Assembly: GCA_003116995.1 (NCBI GenBank)
Contig: BDSL01000005.1
Span: 1,686,001 to 1,750,000, forward strand
From: Yamagishiella unicocca
Taxonomy: Eukaryota > Chlorophyta > Chlorophyceae > Chlamydomonadales > Volvocaceae
Direction of reading: 5' to 3'
DNA: 64,000 bases
The translations under genes and the position numbers were made by a program. The notes beneath the pieces were generated by a model. That model was not told the DNA's origin. It made no database searches and worked only from the letters and a program-made list of their open reading frames with translations. Shown here piece after piece: positions 1 through 11,400 of this stretch. Numbering within the stretch: position 1 is the stretch's first letter; every line of letters begins with the position of its first letter.

Positions 1-2
1 CC

Positions 3-1268
3 ACCGAGGCCGACCTGCCGCTGCTACCGTACACCGAGGCCGTGTTTAATGAGGCGATGCGCCTCTTCCCGCCGGCGCCCGCGACGATGCGTGCAGTGGG
101 CTCCGAGCCTGTCCAGGTTGGCCAGTAAAGCGGGTCCACATGCGCTCCGATGCGGCTTCGTGTATGTGTTGTTGGAGGGGGTTACAATAAAAGAACCGGT
201 AACGCGACTGGAGGGGGGGGTGCGCAGCAGCAGGAGCAGCAGCAGCACAGCGGCTGCGCGCGTGATCGGCGCAAGTGGGGGCTGCTGCTACTAGGAATGC
301 GAGCGGGGTTTTACCGGTCCCGGCGTCTCCACGGCCGCCCAGACCGCAGCAAGAGCACTATCCAGCTAGCCGTCTGGGCAACTCTTTGACAGCCTGGAAG
401 GGTTTATAAAACCCTGAACCCTCAAGACCCGCGTGCAAACCTTACATCTTCACGCTGTCTGGCGGGTCACAGGTGGGCGGCTTTACGGTGCCGCCCCACA
501 CGCCTCTCATCCTAGCCATCTACACGGCGCACACCGACCCACGGGTCTGGCCACGCGCGACCGAGTTCATCCCGGAGCGCTTCCTGCCGGTGAGGGCGAA
601 TGCGGGGGAGGGGCTCGCTAGGCTGGTGGGTCGGCAGCAGTTGGGCAGCCAGGCGCAGCCAGGGTTGACTAGCTGGGCCGAGCCGGGCTCCCTCCGCCTT
701 CGCTGAACAACACCGCCCCCCTCCATTCCGTGCCTTATCTCCCCACGCCCCTGCTGCCGCAGTCCTCCCCGCTGTACCCCGACGTGTGTGCCCGGGTGCC
801 CAATGCGCACGCGCCGTTCGGGTACGGCAGCCGCATGTGCATCGGTTGGAAGTTCGCCGTACAGGTACGGCAAGGCCGTGACGGAGTTGGGGGTTGGGTT
901 TCTGACCGTGACGCACCGGGGTTGCGGGGTGTCGGCGGGTTTCGTGTCCTTTGGCGGCGGTGCGTAAGGCGGACGGCTCGTTGCAGCACCCCTCCCAGTG
1001 CCTACCTGACATGTGTTTTTGATCCGGCGCCTTAACACCTCTTCCCCCGCCCCCCACCCGCCCTCCCCTCCCCTTTCATATCCCTCCCACCACACACACA
1101 CAGGAAGCCAAGGTGGCCCTGGCGCGGCTCTACCAGCGTCTGCACTTCGAGCTGGAGCCGGGGCAGGTGCCGCTCAAGACGGTGGCGGCCTTGACCTTGG
1201 CCCCGCGGGGGGGCCTGTGGATGCGGCCGGTTAGCCGGAGGCCGCGGCCCCAGTCTGCAGCTGCGTGA
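3..1268 (+). CDS. cytochrome P450, C-terminal part (5' end outside window)
   Basis: This is a haem-thiolate monooxygenase fragment of 165 residues. Exons read as 3-116, 473-589, 763-864 and 1104-1268, all phase 0 with GT-AG introns. Three P450 landmarks appear in the right order. The K-helix ExxR is in NEAMRLFPP at about residues 16-24. The PERF motif is in FIPERFLP at the end of exon 2. The cysteine haem ligand lies in FGYGSRMCIGWKFA (FxxGxRxCxG) at the end of exon 3. The last exon gives the usual final helix and strand, then a short Arg/Pro tail and TGA. The family oxidises small hydrophobic substrates, usually at the ER or plastid membrane. The clan and the substrate cannot be told from this part, and the N-terminal anchor is not in view. 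Intron 1 carries a short dispersed repeat (177-210). Confidence 0.9.
177..210 (+). repeat. short intronic repeat, family 2, copy 1
   Basis: A stretch reading GTTACAATAAAAGAACCGGT followed by AACGCGA, flanked by G runs, lies in intron 1 of the P450. Near copies occur at 25400-25432 (same strand) and 26735-26766 (opposite strand), both in introns of the TRP channel gene. Confidence 0.6.
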
Positions 1269-2534
1269 GGGGGAAAGAGATGGTGCCTCCGGCTGTCTCC
1301 TGCAACGGCTCCTGCCGCCACGGCCGCCTCCGCCCAAGTGGCCATTTCCTCTACCGGCACGGCTCCTGCGACCATTGCTGTTCAATAGGAATGAAAACGT
1401 CGACTACCATGTAACCTTCACTGTACGCCGTTCACTGTAGGAATTCGGCTGTAGTTTAATAATAGCGGAGTCCCCGCGCTGTAGTTTGGCTCGTTCAAGT
1501 TGAAGTGGTTGAAGCAATTGTCGTATGACAATATTGCCTGGGCTGGCTGCATCGTCTTAGTGGCAGGTGTGAGCAACAATTACATAGTTGCGCGCACCCT
1601 TCTTGTACTGCAGAGGGAGAGGGTCGGTAATGCGCTGTCCCACATCGCCTGGCTGCCGAACTCTTGTGAAGCGCTGGGCGGCATTCCGTCACTGCCCTTG
1701 CTGGCATGGCGCCTAAGAATCAATTCTGGGTTGTCTGACCGCAAATTGCTAGCTGCTACTGCTGCTATTTGAGGAAACCTGGTCTCGGCCGGCGGTTAGG
1801 GTTTATGGCGCAGCCGCTTGCTCCGAGGCCCGGGGCATACCGGCGAGTGGCTGTACCGGCATGAGTCATCGGAAGGTCGTACATGTAAGGTTGTCCCCCC
1901 TCCCCTGGTTGTTACAGCTGGTTACAGCTTACACGCACTGTGGGCTCAGTTGTAGAACCAGTCCGTAATAAAACATGTTAGCAGGCAACAAAATTTGCAG
2001 TATTGCGAAACTGGCATTTTGTGGTAACCCCGCGGCCGCCAGTTAGGACCCATCACAACTGTCCAACCAACCAAATAACCGACACACCCGCCGGCACGGA
2101 TGGTTTCTCGTGAAGTCCACCCCGCGGGCCCCGCAGCAGCTGTCCTCCTCCTCTACGCATCCGCCAGGGCCTCAATCTCGTCCGCCTGTTTGGACGAGAT
2201 GCTGACGTCAACACCAACCGGTGCGGTGCTGTCCATGGCGGAGGCCAGCAGGGACACGGGCGCTACAGGGAGGGCGCAGCAAGGGAGGTGGACAAGGCAC
2301 GGGTGGGAGGTTTGGGGGGTTCGAGGAGAGGCGGCGTGAATGCGGGGCGTGGTGGAAGGGCGACCGGCAGATGGTAACAACGGTGGCGGAGGAAACCGGG
2401 GGTTCTCTATGTGCTGAGCTTGCCGATCACCTCCTCATGCCCGATACGTCCCCTTCCCCTCCTCCAGTTCCACCTCCACCCCACTATATCTGCCCGCTTG
2501 CGGCCCTTCCCCCAAACCCTCAAACCCTAGAAAC
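1269..2534. other. convergent intergenic region with poly(A) signals
   Basis: This holds the 3' flanks of the P450 (+) and of LOG (-). TGTAA at 1410-1414 lies 142 bases past the P450 stop. On the opposite strand three TGTAA motifs cluster at 1912-1933 (TTACA on the + strand) and could end the LOG transcript. The open frames here (for example 1500-1772 and 2100-2339) have no recognisable domain and are not called as genes. Confidence 0.6.
1410..1414 (+). terminator. polyadenylation signal TGTAA (P450)
   Basis: TGTAA is the polyadenylation signal of volvocine algae. It is the first one downstream of the P450 stop at 1268. Confidence 0.55.
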
Positions 2535-5029
2535 CTAAAACCCTAAAGCCTCCGCCTCACACTTGAAGGTGCGCATCTTGAGCACCAGCTCTGCTGGGTC
2601 GGACGACACGAGGATGTTGTTGTAGTGCGCGCGCACGAAGCCCTGCGGGGAAGCAGGCGCTCGCGGGCGCTCGCGTGTTGTTTTCTGTTTTCCCTTTGAA
2701 ACCCCGGCCACGGCACAATGACGGCCTCAGCAGGGGCCCCGGAAATGGTTCCCCACGTCGATATGAAAACCCAAGGAAGCCGCACACTGGTGGGAGCCCT
2801 TGGCCTCCCGACGATGCAGCAGCGCCACCCGGTGCACCAAGACTCCGCCCCCGACCCCCACGCCATACGCATCCCATCCCCGCCGACTTCCCGCCCCCCA
2901 GCCGCTGACCCACCTCCTCTACCGAGTGGCTGAAGAACGACAGGAGCGGGTCGAAGAAGCCCCTCACGTTGAACAGCGCGATGGGCTTGGTGTGGAAGCC
3001 GAGCTGCTGCCACGTCAGCACCTCCATCAGCTCCTCCAGCGTGCCAAACCCGCCTGCGGCCCGACGTTTGGTTTCGGGGCGGCAGCGGAAGTGGTTTCGG
3101 GGCGGCGGCGGTAGGGATTAGGGTTGCGGGGGCGGGGGGAGGGACTGCACGTACGCGCTTGGTTGGAATTGCCGTACTTCATCGTTTTTCCGTACATCGG
3201 AGTCGCGGTCGTGGTGTTTTGGTTCTGACGGGCGAGTACCAGGCCCGGCAGGGAGGCCTAGGGGCCTAAGGTGAACGGCACAGTCGCGCCCACGGAGTTG
3301 GAACACGGAAGCCGCGCAGCGGGCCCCCAAACCCTAAACTCCCGCCCCACGCACCGGGCATGGCGATGAAGCCATCGGCATGCTGCGCCATCAGCGCCTG
3401 GAGGGGGGGCAGCACCGCAGCAGGTGAGCGGGGAGGCAGGTGAGATGGGGGCGGCGCTGCATTGCGGAGCTGGTGAAGCCCCGGACCGCACCCTGTGGAA
3501 GCGCCATGCCCTGTAGACCCGAGCCATGAGCTCCGACCCCCTCCTTCTGGACCCTTCCTTCTGGACCCTTCCGTTCGGAACCCCGCCTTCTGGACCCCGC
3601 CCTATGTAGGAGCCATGACCTTGACGAAAGCCCCGGCATCTGCGCAGAGGACGCCAACGCCAACTCCAGCTGGGGCCACCTCACCTTGCGGGTGTGCATG
3701 TCTTTGACGATGTGGGTCTTGCCGATCATTGCGCCGGACACCTGGTTGGGGGTTGGTTGGTCGGGTTCGGCGGATAGGGTTGGTTGGTTTCGGTTGAGTG
3801 TTGTTTGGAGTTTGGAAACTGCAGTGGGCTATAGGATGGAAGTGACGGGGCGCGGCGGATTCAGGGTTTTGTAACATAACTACATTGTAGATACTCTTAA
3901 GAGGTATGTACCTCCACATGAAGCTACATACCCCTTACGAGTTTAGTATTGCCGCGGGTTGGCTGCAGCAGCGGAGGTGGCGGCGCTCCCGGCGGCACAC
4001 CGTACGACAGTTGCCGTACACCATGCCGCCTTGACACAACCCTCCCTCCCAGCCGCCGCTCCGTCTTTCCGCCGACTCCCAGCTCTCAACATCGGGAAGC
4101 CCTCCTGCCCTCCCCTGCCCGCCCATTTCCCAGCCACCGTACCCCTCCCTGGAGCCGGAGGCGCACCTCCCATGCCGCCCATTTCCCAGATACCGTACCC
4201 TTCCCTGGAGCGACCGGTTTCTATGCCGCCTCCCTGGAGCGACCTTCGCACCTCCCGCGGGGTGAGGGCCTCCGGGATCACCCCGGTGACGCCCTCATCG
4301 CCCAGCCCTCCCTGGACCGTCCGGGCAATCTCGCCCATAAGGCCCACAGTGCCGCCTAGGGACGCCGCCGACGCCGCCGATACCGATATCAAAGCCGCCA
4401 CCAGCACCCGCCACCACCGGGATTTGAGCCGGAGACCGGCCAACGGCATTGGAAGGGAGGCGGGGGAAGAGAGGCGAAGGAGGAAAGGGGAGGAGACGTT
4501 AGCAGCCAACATCACAGGTTCGACCCCGCGCTCTGAGGGCGGTGAGGGTGGCGATGGTATCAGCCAGGGGTCTGGTCGCCACCCCTCCGCTGCCGCCCGG
4601 GCCAGGCTGATGGCTGTGGTGGTGGAGGCCTGGAGCTCTGAAAGAAGGCACGCGGACCAGGCGTTCGCCTCTGACCACCGCGTCTGGGCCAGGCGGCGGG
4701 CTGGAGTGGCTGGGCGGAAGGCAGGGACGAGTGCGCGCTCCCAGCTCCATAACCCCTCCCGCCCAGGCCGCTTCATCTACTAGACCAAGCCATCCCCGTC
4801 GTCCGGGCACCGCCTCGGGGTGTTGGAAGTTGGAGAAAGGACAGCTTCCCCTACTGCTGCCTCCTTCGTTTCCCCCAGGCCACGCACCGCCGTACACCAG
4901 ACCGATTTTCTCTTGCACCATGTACTCCCCGAGGGCTCGAGCGGACTCCATGTACTCGGGGTTCGAGCCGATGCTCGCGCCGCAGAAGATGCAAAGCTTC
5001 CGGAGCTCGCGCGGGCTTGGATCAGCCAT
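2535..5029 (-). CDS. LOG: cytokinin riboside 5'-monophosphate phosphoribohydrolase (LOG family)
   Basis: LOG enzymes release free cytokinin base from the riboside monophosphate in the cytosol. Six exons were read on the minus strand: 5029-4888, 4355-4252, 3741-3685, 3397-3355, 3053-2914 and 2642-2535. Phase is continuous and gives 197 residues, close to the usual family length. The N-terminus CIFCGASIG, the loop [12 protein letters not shown], the helix with HTRK and the nucleotide-binding PGGFGTLEE are all present and assembled across junctions. The conserved C-terminal part FFDPLLSFF is in exon 5. The start chosen is the MADPSPREL methionine. The frame stays open upstream to 5299, so a longer N-terminus, perhaps a targeting sequence, is possible but less likely. 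It is divergent to the GT77 gene. The last codons are made from telomere-like sequence. Confidence 0.95.
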
Positions 5030-5436
5030 TGGGCCCGCGGGAGTCCAGTATGCGTAGGTCTGGAGCTTGGGAGTACGCGCAATGGATTGGCGGCGAGGAG
5101 CAAATCGCGGGGGAGGGTGCTGGGCGCAAGCGTTTGCTGGGAGCAACCGATGGGATGGCACGCTGCGGCAGCGCAAAGTACGTTGGCTAATTGGAATGTT
5201 CATGTGTGTTGTGCGCGACAAAATTGCGCGGCATCGCTGTTGCATACGTCGCATGTACGGCGTTGCTGTCGAGTGCTGATGCTTGCCAGGCCAAGCCACC
5301 AGGACGAACTACGGATATGTCACTCTAGTTGCTATTCACTTATTTTCATTCATGATATGGTCTTAATTTGAAATGATTTAGGTTCCCGCTTGCCGGGCTA
5401 GACGCAGAGTCAAAGCGCAAGCGGCGCTGCGACTCA
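5030..5436. promoter_or_regulatory. divergent promoter region, LOG / GT77
   Basis: These 407 bases separate the start codons of LOG (-) and of the GT77 gene (+), so both core promoters and both 5' leaders must lie here. The part at about 5320-5385 is AT-rich against a GC-rich background. No clear TATA box or known operator was recognised. Confidence 0.5.
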
Positions 5437-8400
5437 ATGGATCACAGGCGCAAGCCCGCTGGGCATAGATCACTTGTTGAAGGAGACTATGAGGCGGCCG
5501 ACGTGCGCACGTCGGCAATCCATGCACCTGCCCCCCGACGGTCGCGACTGAATTCCTGGGCAGTAATACTTCTCGGGCTTGTGACCCTATTAGTTGGTGT
5601 TGTTACTGTGGCGCACTTCTCGCACGTCAGCAAGCTGCATACGGAGTCTGCCAAGGTGGGCTGGGACCGTCGTTTTCAACTTGCAAACGGTGCCGTTTGC
5701 ACCCGACACCGATGAATATACAAGGCCGCCCAACGTTTCGTGTTTGAGGTGTTGGGGACCGTGGGCAACTGCGTCGCGCTGCAAGGGACGCAACAGCCGT
5801 ACCGAGGCGCAACCTCGCCCCCACACAGTCACACTTGCCTGTACCTTCGCACCGTGTTGCCATCGCCACGCAGCATCCACTGCCCCTTTTACACCTCCGT
5901 GCACGACGTCAGTGCTCCGGCAGTCGCTTCTTGCCCACCTTGCAACAGCATGCGCAGCACCCCACCCTCCACCCCCTCCACCCCGGGTTGGCGGACAGCA
6001 CCTGACTCGGCGCAGATGGGGCTGCTCCTCGGGGCCGCGTTGGCGCCCTGGCGGCTCTTAGGGCTTAGGCATAGGGCCCCCCAGACGAAGCCTCTGCGGG
6101 CTGCTCCGGACCGCCCGGACCTCTCCCGTCGCTCGACACGGGGAGCTCCGTGGCTCAGCGACGAAGCTTAAAGCACCCCCCCCCCGCCGCCTCCTTGCAG
6201 CACTCCCCCACAGCCCCCTGCACCCCCCTGCCGCCTGTCTTCCTTGACCCCCTCGACCCGCCAGGGCACTGGCGGCCAGGCTGTCGTCCTAAGGAGGCAG
6301 GACGCTGAAGTACAGCCGCAGCAGCAACAGCAGCAGCAGCAAGAAACGCAAAGCAAGGAGCCGCGCCAGGAGCAACAGGGGCAGGAGCTGGATCTGCAAT
6401 CGCACCCGAGGCGAGATCGGCGGCGGCGGCGGGAGGGTGCGGGGACGGCGAATGCGGAGGGCCAGGGCGCGGGCGGCGGCGACGGCGACGGGAAAGCGGG
6501 GGGGGCGCACGGCGCCGGGCTTAGTGTTGGCGACGACGACGATGACGGCAGCCACAACGACCATGCGGGTGATGTGGACAGCGCCCATGAGGACGGCGGC
6601 CACAACGACCATGCGGGTGATGTGGACAGCGCTGACGAGGACGGCGGCCACAACGACCATGCGGGTGATGTGGACAGCGCTGACGAGGACGGCGGCCACA
6701 ATGACCATGCGGGTGACGTGGACAGCGCCGACGAGGACGGCGGCGACAACGATTCGGTTGCGGTGGTTGGCGACGATGATGACGAGGACGGCAGCGATGC
6801 AGATGCGGAGGCGAGCGCCGTCGGGGAGGGTGACGCGGACGGCGGCGGCGACACGGATTCGGTTGAGGTCGTTGGAGCGAGTGACGAGGAGGACGGCGAG
6901 GGCGAGGGCGTGCAGGGGGCTGTGGGGGAGGAGGATCCGGACGACGGCGGCGACGCCGAGGGTGAGCGTGAGGGTGATGCCGCTGTTGGCGACGATGATG
7001 AAGAGGAGGGCGGCTACGTGTATGGTGAGGCGAGTGCGCTAGTGGATATATACTTGGAGGATGACAGTGCTGACGTGGCGCCGGTTGTGGGCAATGTTGG
7101 CGACAACGACGATGACGGCAGCCACAACGACCACCCGGCCGATGTGGACGCTGACGAGGACAGCGGCGCCGGCAGTGGCGGCGATGCCGCCGCCGCTGGC
7201 GGCGCCGGCGCCGGCAGTGGTGGCGATGCCGCCGGCGCCGCCGGCGCCGCCGCCGGCAGTAGCGCTAGCGTGGTTGGCGGCGGCGGCGCCGACGCCGATG
7301 CTGAGGCGGAGCAGGAGCCGGAGGGCAGCCCAGACTATGAGGAAGACGGCAACACGGATTACAACGACGACGGCACCGACCAGCTCTACGTGGATGACGT
7401 AGATGATGAGGTGGACGGCTTCGGCGACGATTATTCGTCAGAGGAGCAGCTAGAGGAGCAGGTGAAGTAGGGTCGGGCGGCCGGTGGGTTGGGATGTGGG
7501 GCAGGGGAAAATGGGTGCCACGTGGTGCTTCTGTGAGGTTGGCTCGGGGGCGGCACAGCTCGGGGGCGGCACAGCTCGGGGGCGGCACAGCCGCCGTTGC
7601 TAGGCGGGTGGCGCGGCCGTGGGGAGGGCAGTGGTGAGGTCGGTTGGGTGCGGTTGGGGCGGTTGGAAGGAGGTACCTTTCTGGACGAGCTCGTGGGGAC
7701 GGCAGCAGGACGGGCGCGAGGGTCGGCGGTGGCGGGTGGCCGCCACACGCCACACACGGGCTCCCGGCGTGTGGGTTTCCGAGTGACGGGGGAGGGGGGG
7801 ACAGGCGCTGCAGGCGCTCCAAACACACCGAACGGCAGGTACGCCGTACATCATCACCAGCATCTTGACGTCGCGGCCAGCCGGCATGTGTATCACGCGG
7901 CCTCACACCCGCCCGCGTGCCCGGTCGCTGCAGACGTCGGACACGGACGCAGTGGAGGCAGCCGACCCGGGGGTCACCGCCGCCGCCGACCCGAAAGTCG
8001 CCGCCGCCGCCGACCCGAAAGTCGCCGCCGCCGCCGACCCGGGGGTCACCGCCGCCGCCGGCGACGGCTGTGCGCCTCTCAGCCGCGAGCTACTTGAGCG
8101 GTGGGCGCAGAACAACACCGTGCTGCTCACCTTCACCAACTCCATCATGTTTCAGAACTTCGGAGCCACCTGGCTGCACCACGTGCGCAAGGCCGGCATC
8201 ACGTACTGGGTGCGTGTCGTGCGTACGGATGTACGGATGTGCGGGCGGGCGGGCAACCGCGATGGCCGGGAGGGGTTGCGTGAGCGGGTGAGGAGCGCCG
8301 GAGGGTGTCAGCACGAGTGAGGGAGCTGTGAAGGGTGTGTGTTTCGCCGCGTGCGTTGTGCTCGGTATCTGGGAGTTGACAAAGGAAGGGCGGGGCTGCT

Positions 8401-11400
8401 AGGCCGGGGTTTCGCTTGACACGGTACCGGCGCGCACGGCAAGAACTGGGGCCGGAGATTGTGGGAGGCTGCGGCGCAGCGGGCCGCGATGACGGTTGAC
8501 CGAGGCGGGCCCTCTTCCCCTCCTCGCGCTTGTCGTACGGCCTGTCGTACAGGTTATGGCCGTCGCCGACAACGACACCGCCCAGCTGGTCCGCAGCCGC
8601 GGCGTGGAGCATTGCTTCGTGGTGCACGAGAACGAAATTGACGACACATACGCAGGTGGGTCGGCGGGAGGTGTGGCGGTTAGGCGGCGCGCGGAGAGCG
8701 GTTGGCCACCGTTGCCGTTACGGACCGTTGCGTGGTCGGGCTGGTGCAGTCGGCTCGGCCCTTGGCAGCGGCGGCGCGGGAGAGCGGGAGGTTGGGACAC
8801 CGGAACCCGCTGGGATGACGATTACTGGTCGGACGTGTTGATGCACGGACTGGTGGATGTCCGCACCCAGGTGGAGCACAAACCTCCCGCTGTGCCTCGC
8901 CCCAAAAACCCTCACCTGCCCTCATCGCCGCCTTATGCCCCACCGCCGCCGCGCCGTTGTCTTCCCTCCACCTCCGCCTCCGCTTATCCTGTCGCCGTCG
9001 TGTAAACGGTTTTTATGCCACTCCCTCTCCGCCTTCACCGGCAACTTTCCGCCCTCCGTTGTATGCCGTGCAACCTGGCCTTCTCTCCCCCCTCCCCCGG
9101 GTTCTCTCCACGGGTTTCCCTCGAACCCTCCCCCGCCGCATCTGGGCGCAGCGTTCAAGTGGGGCAGCCGCAGCTGGCAGCTGCACACGTGGCAGAAGGT
9201 ACTGACGGTGCGGCACGTGCACCAGCTGGGCTTCAACGTCATCAACTCGGACATGGACGTGGTGTGGCTGCGGGACCCCCTGGAGCACTTCCTCATGTGA
9301 GGCGGCGGACACCAGCGGATGCAAGGGGCTGACTGCGGCAGCGGTCGGGGGGGAGCGTGTGGCTGCGGCCGCCTTACGGCTGCCTTCCTTTTGTGAAATG
9401 CCCATTTATCCTTTGAGAACAGCATCCCTCCTCCCCGCTGTCCCCGCTGATGCTGATGCCCCCGCTGATGCTGATGCGCCCTTCCCCCGCTCCCCTGCTG
9501 CTGCCCCCTGCCCCCGCTGCCGCCCCCTTCCTCTGCTGCTGCCCCCTGCCCCCGCTGCCGCCCCCTTCCTCTACTGCTGCCCCCTGCCCCCGCTGATGCC
9601 CCCGCTGATGCCCCGCCTGCCCTCCCCCCCCCCGGGCAGCAAGTACACCACCCCGGATTACTGGGTGTCCATGGACCCGATCACCACCCGCAACCCCATC
9701 GGCGACGATGGACCCGAGCTGGGGGTCTCGGTGCACCACTACATGAACACGGGTGCGGAGGGGCGGAGGGTGGGAGGGTGAGGGATGGGGGGTGAAGGGT
9801 GGGGCGGGAGGCGGCGGTAGGGTGATGCGGTGGGTGATGGGGGTGGTCAGGATGCAGCCGGCTGGCCAGGTGACTGCGTTGTGGTTGTGCATTCGTCGAA
9901 TGTGGGTTCGAGGTGGTGGCACCCCGCACGGCACCCTCCTTCTGCAGGCGTCTACTTCCTGCGTCAGACGCCCGGCGGCGTGGCGCTCATCAACAAGTGG
10001 TACGAGATCCGCCAGGACATGCAGCGGGCCGGCTATCACGACCAGGACGGCCTCTACCAGTACCTGTCCAAGAACCCGCAGGTGGGGCAGGTGGAAAGGA
10101 GGGGAGGGGGGAGACAGGCCGGAAGGGGGTTGGTTGGTGGGTGGGCGCTGCCGGCGAAGAAGGGTCCGCACCCTGACCTACCCATAGCCAACCTCCGTAG
10201 GACCGACCCGAACACCCGATGCCTGATGCTTGACGCCGCCGTCCTCCCTCCCGCCCCCGCCTGCCTCGTGCCCGTGCCTCTGTCCCTCTGTCCGCTGTCC
10301 GCTGTGCAGGATATCGATTTTGAGAACCGTGTGAGCAAGGTGGTGGATGGAAAGACCGCGCTTGCGCAGCTGCCCGCCACCCTCTTCCAGAACGGCTACT
10401 CGCACTGCATCAACCAAATACACAAGGTAGAGGCGGGAAGGAAAGGGAAGGAAAGGAAAGGGAAGCTAACCCTCGAGACCGGTCGCAATCCTGCGCGACT
10501 TCCCCGACAATCAATGCGGGTGGCACCCAACTCAATCAATTCCCAGCCAACCACCCGCGACCAACGACCGCTCGTCCCTCCCCCCCCCGCAGCTGCATAA
10601 GCTGCAGCCGTTCGAGGTGCACTTCGTGTGGGTGTGGGGCGGCAACGTTGGCAAGATAACCCGGATGAGGGAGCAGAGGTGCGGCGGGGTGGCGGCTGGG
10701 GGGTTCCTCAGGGGCGGTTTGGCGGTTGGATTGGTGGGTTGGTTACCTGGGGTGATTGGCTTCGTGCTAGACCCCCTCCCTCCTCCTCCACACACCCGAG
10801 TCTCTTTCCCCCCCTCGCAGATATTTCATCGACCCGCCGTCGTACTATTCGGACCCGTACTTCATGTCGTTCGATGTCTTGCCCATCGAGGTGCGTGGGT
10901 GCTTTCTAATCGTGTTGGCCCCCCGCCCGCCCGTGCGCCTCCGACCTGTTCCCCTTCTCCGCTTCCCGCCCAGCTCTTACCCTCACACCCCCTCACACCC
11001 TCTCACACCCCTTTGCACACCCTCACACCCCAGGACCCGGCCGGCTTCAACCAGTGGAACGACACCGAGGTGCGTGCTGTGGGGCCGTGACGACCCTGGT
11101 GGCGGTGGCGGTGCAGCGCTGGGTGCAGGAGGCCGTCATCTGTTAGAGGCGTTCGCTGCGCCGTGCCACCGGACGGGGGACCGGGGCCGAGGAAAGGCCG
11201 TGGACTAGGAAACCGAGTAGGAAACCGTAGGTGCCCGGGGCAGGGTTAGTGCCCTGCGGCGGCCAACCCTTCCGCCGGCTGCCCCGACTCCTTAGTCCTC
11301 AGTCCCCTGCCTCTTGTCGCCGCTTCCATTGCCGGCTGCTTGCTCCAGTCCCTCCATCCCGCTCGGCGACAACCCAACCACCTCCATCGCTGACTCAGGG

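Noticed and set aside
24..248. Minus-strand open frame over the P450 exon and intron
   Set aside because: It is a shadow of the P450 exon and of the family 2 repeat; the P450 motifs are on the other strand.
6168..6854. Minus-strand Ser/Pro-rich open frame
   Set aside because: Antisense of the acidic GT77 repeats; its composition follows from the repeat on the other strand.
9374..10171. Minus-strand 265-codon frame across GT77 exons
   Set aside because: Shadow of GT77 exons and introns; the conserved motifs and splice phases are on the + strand.
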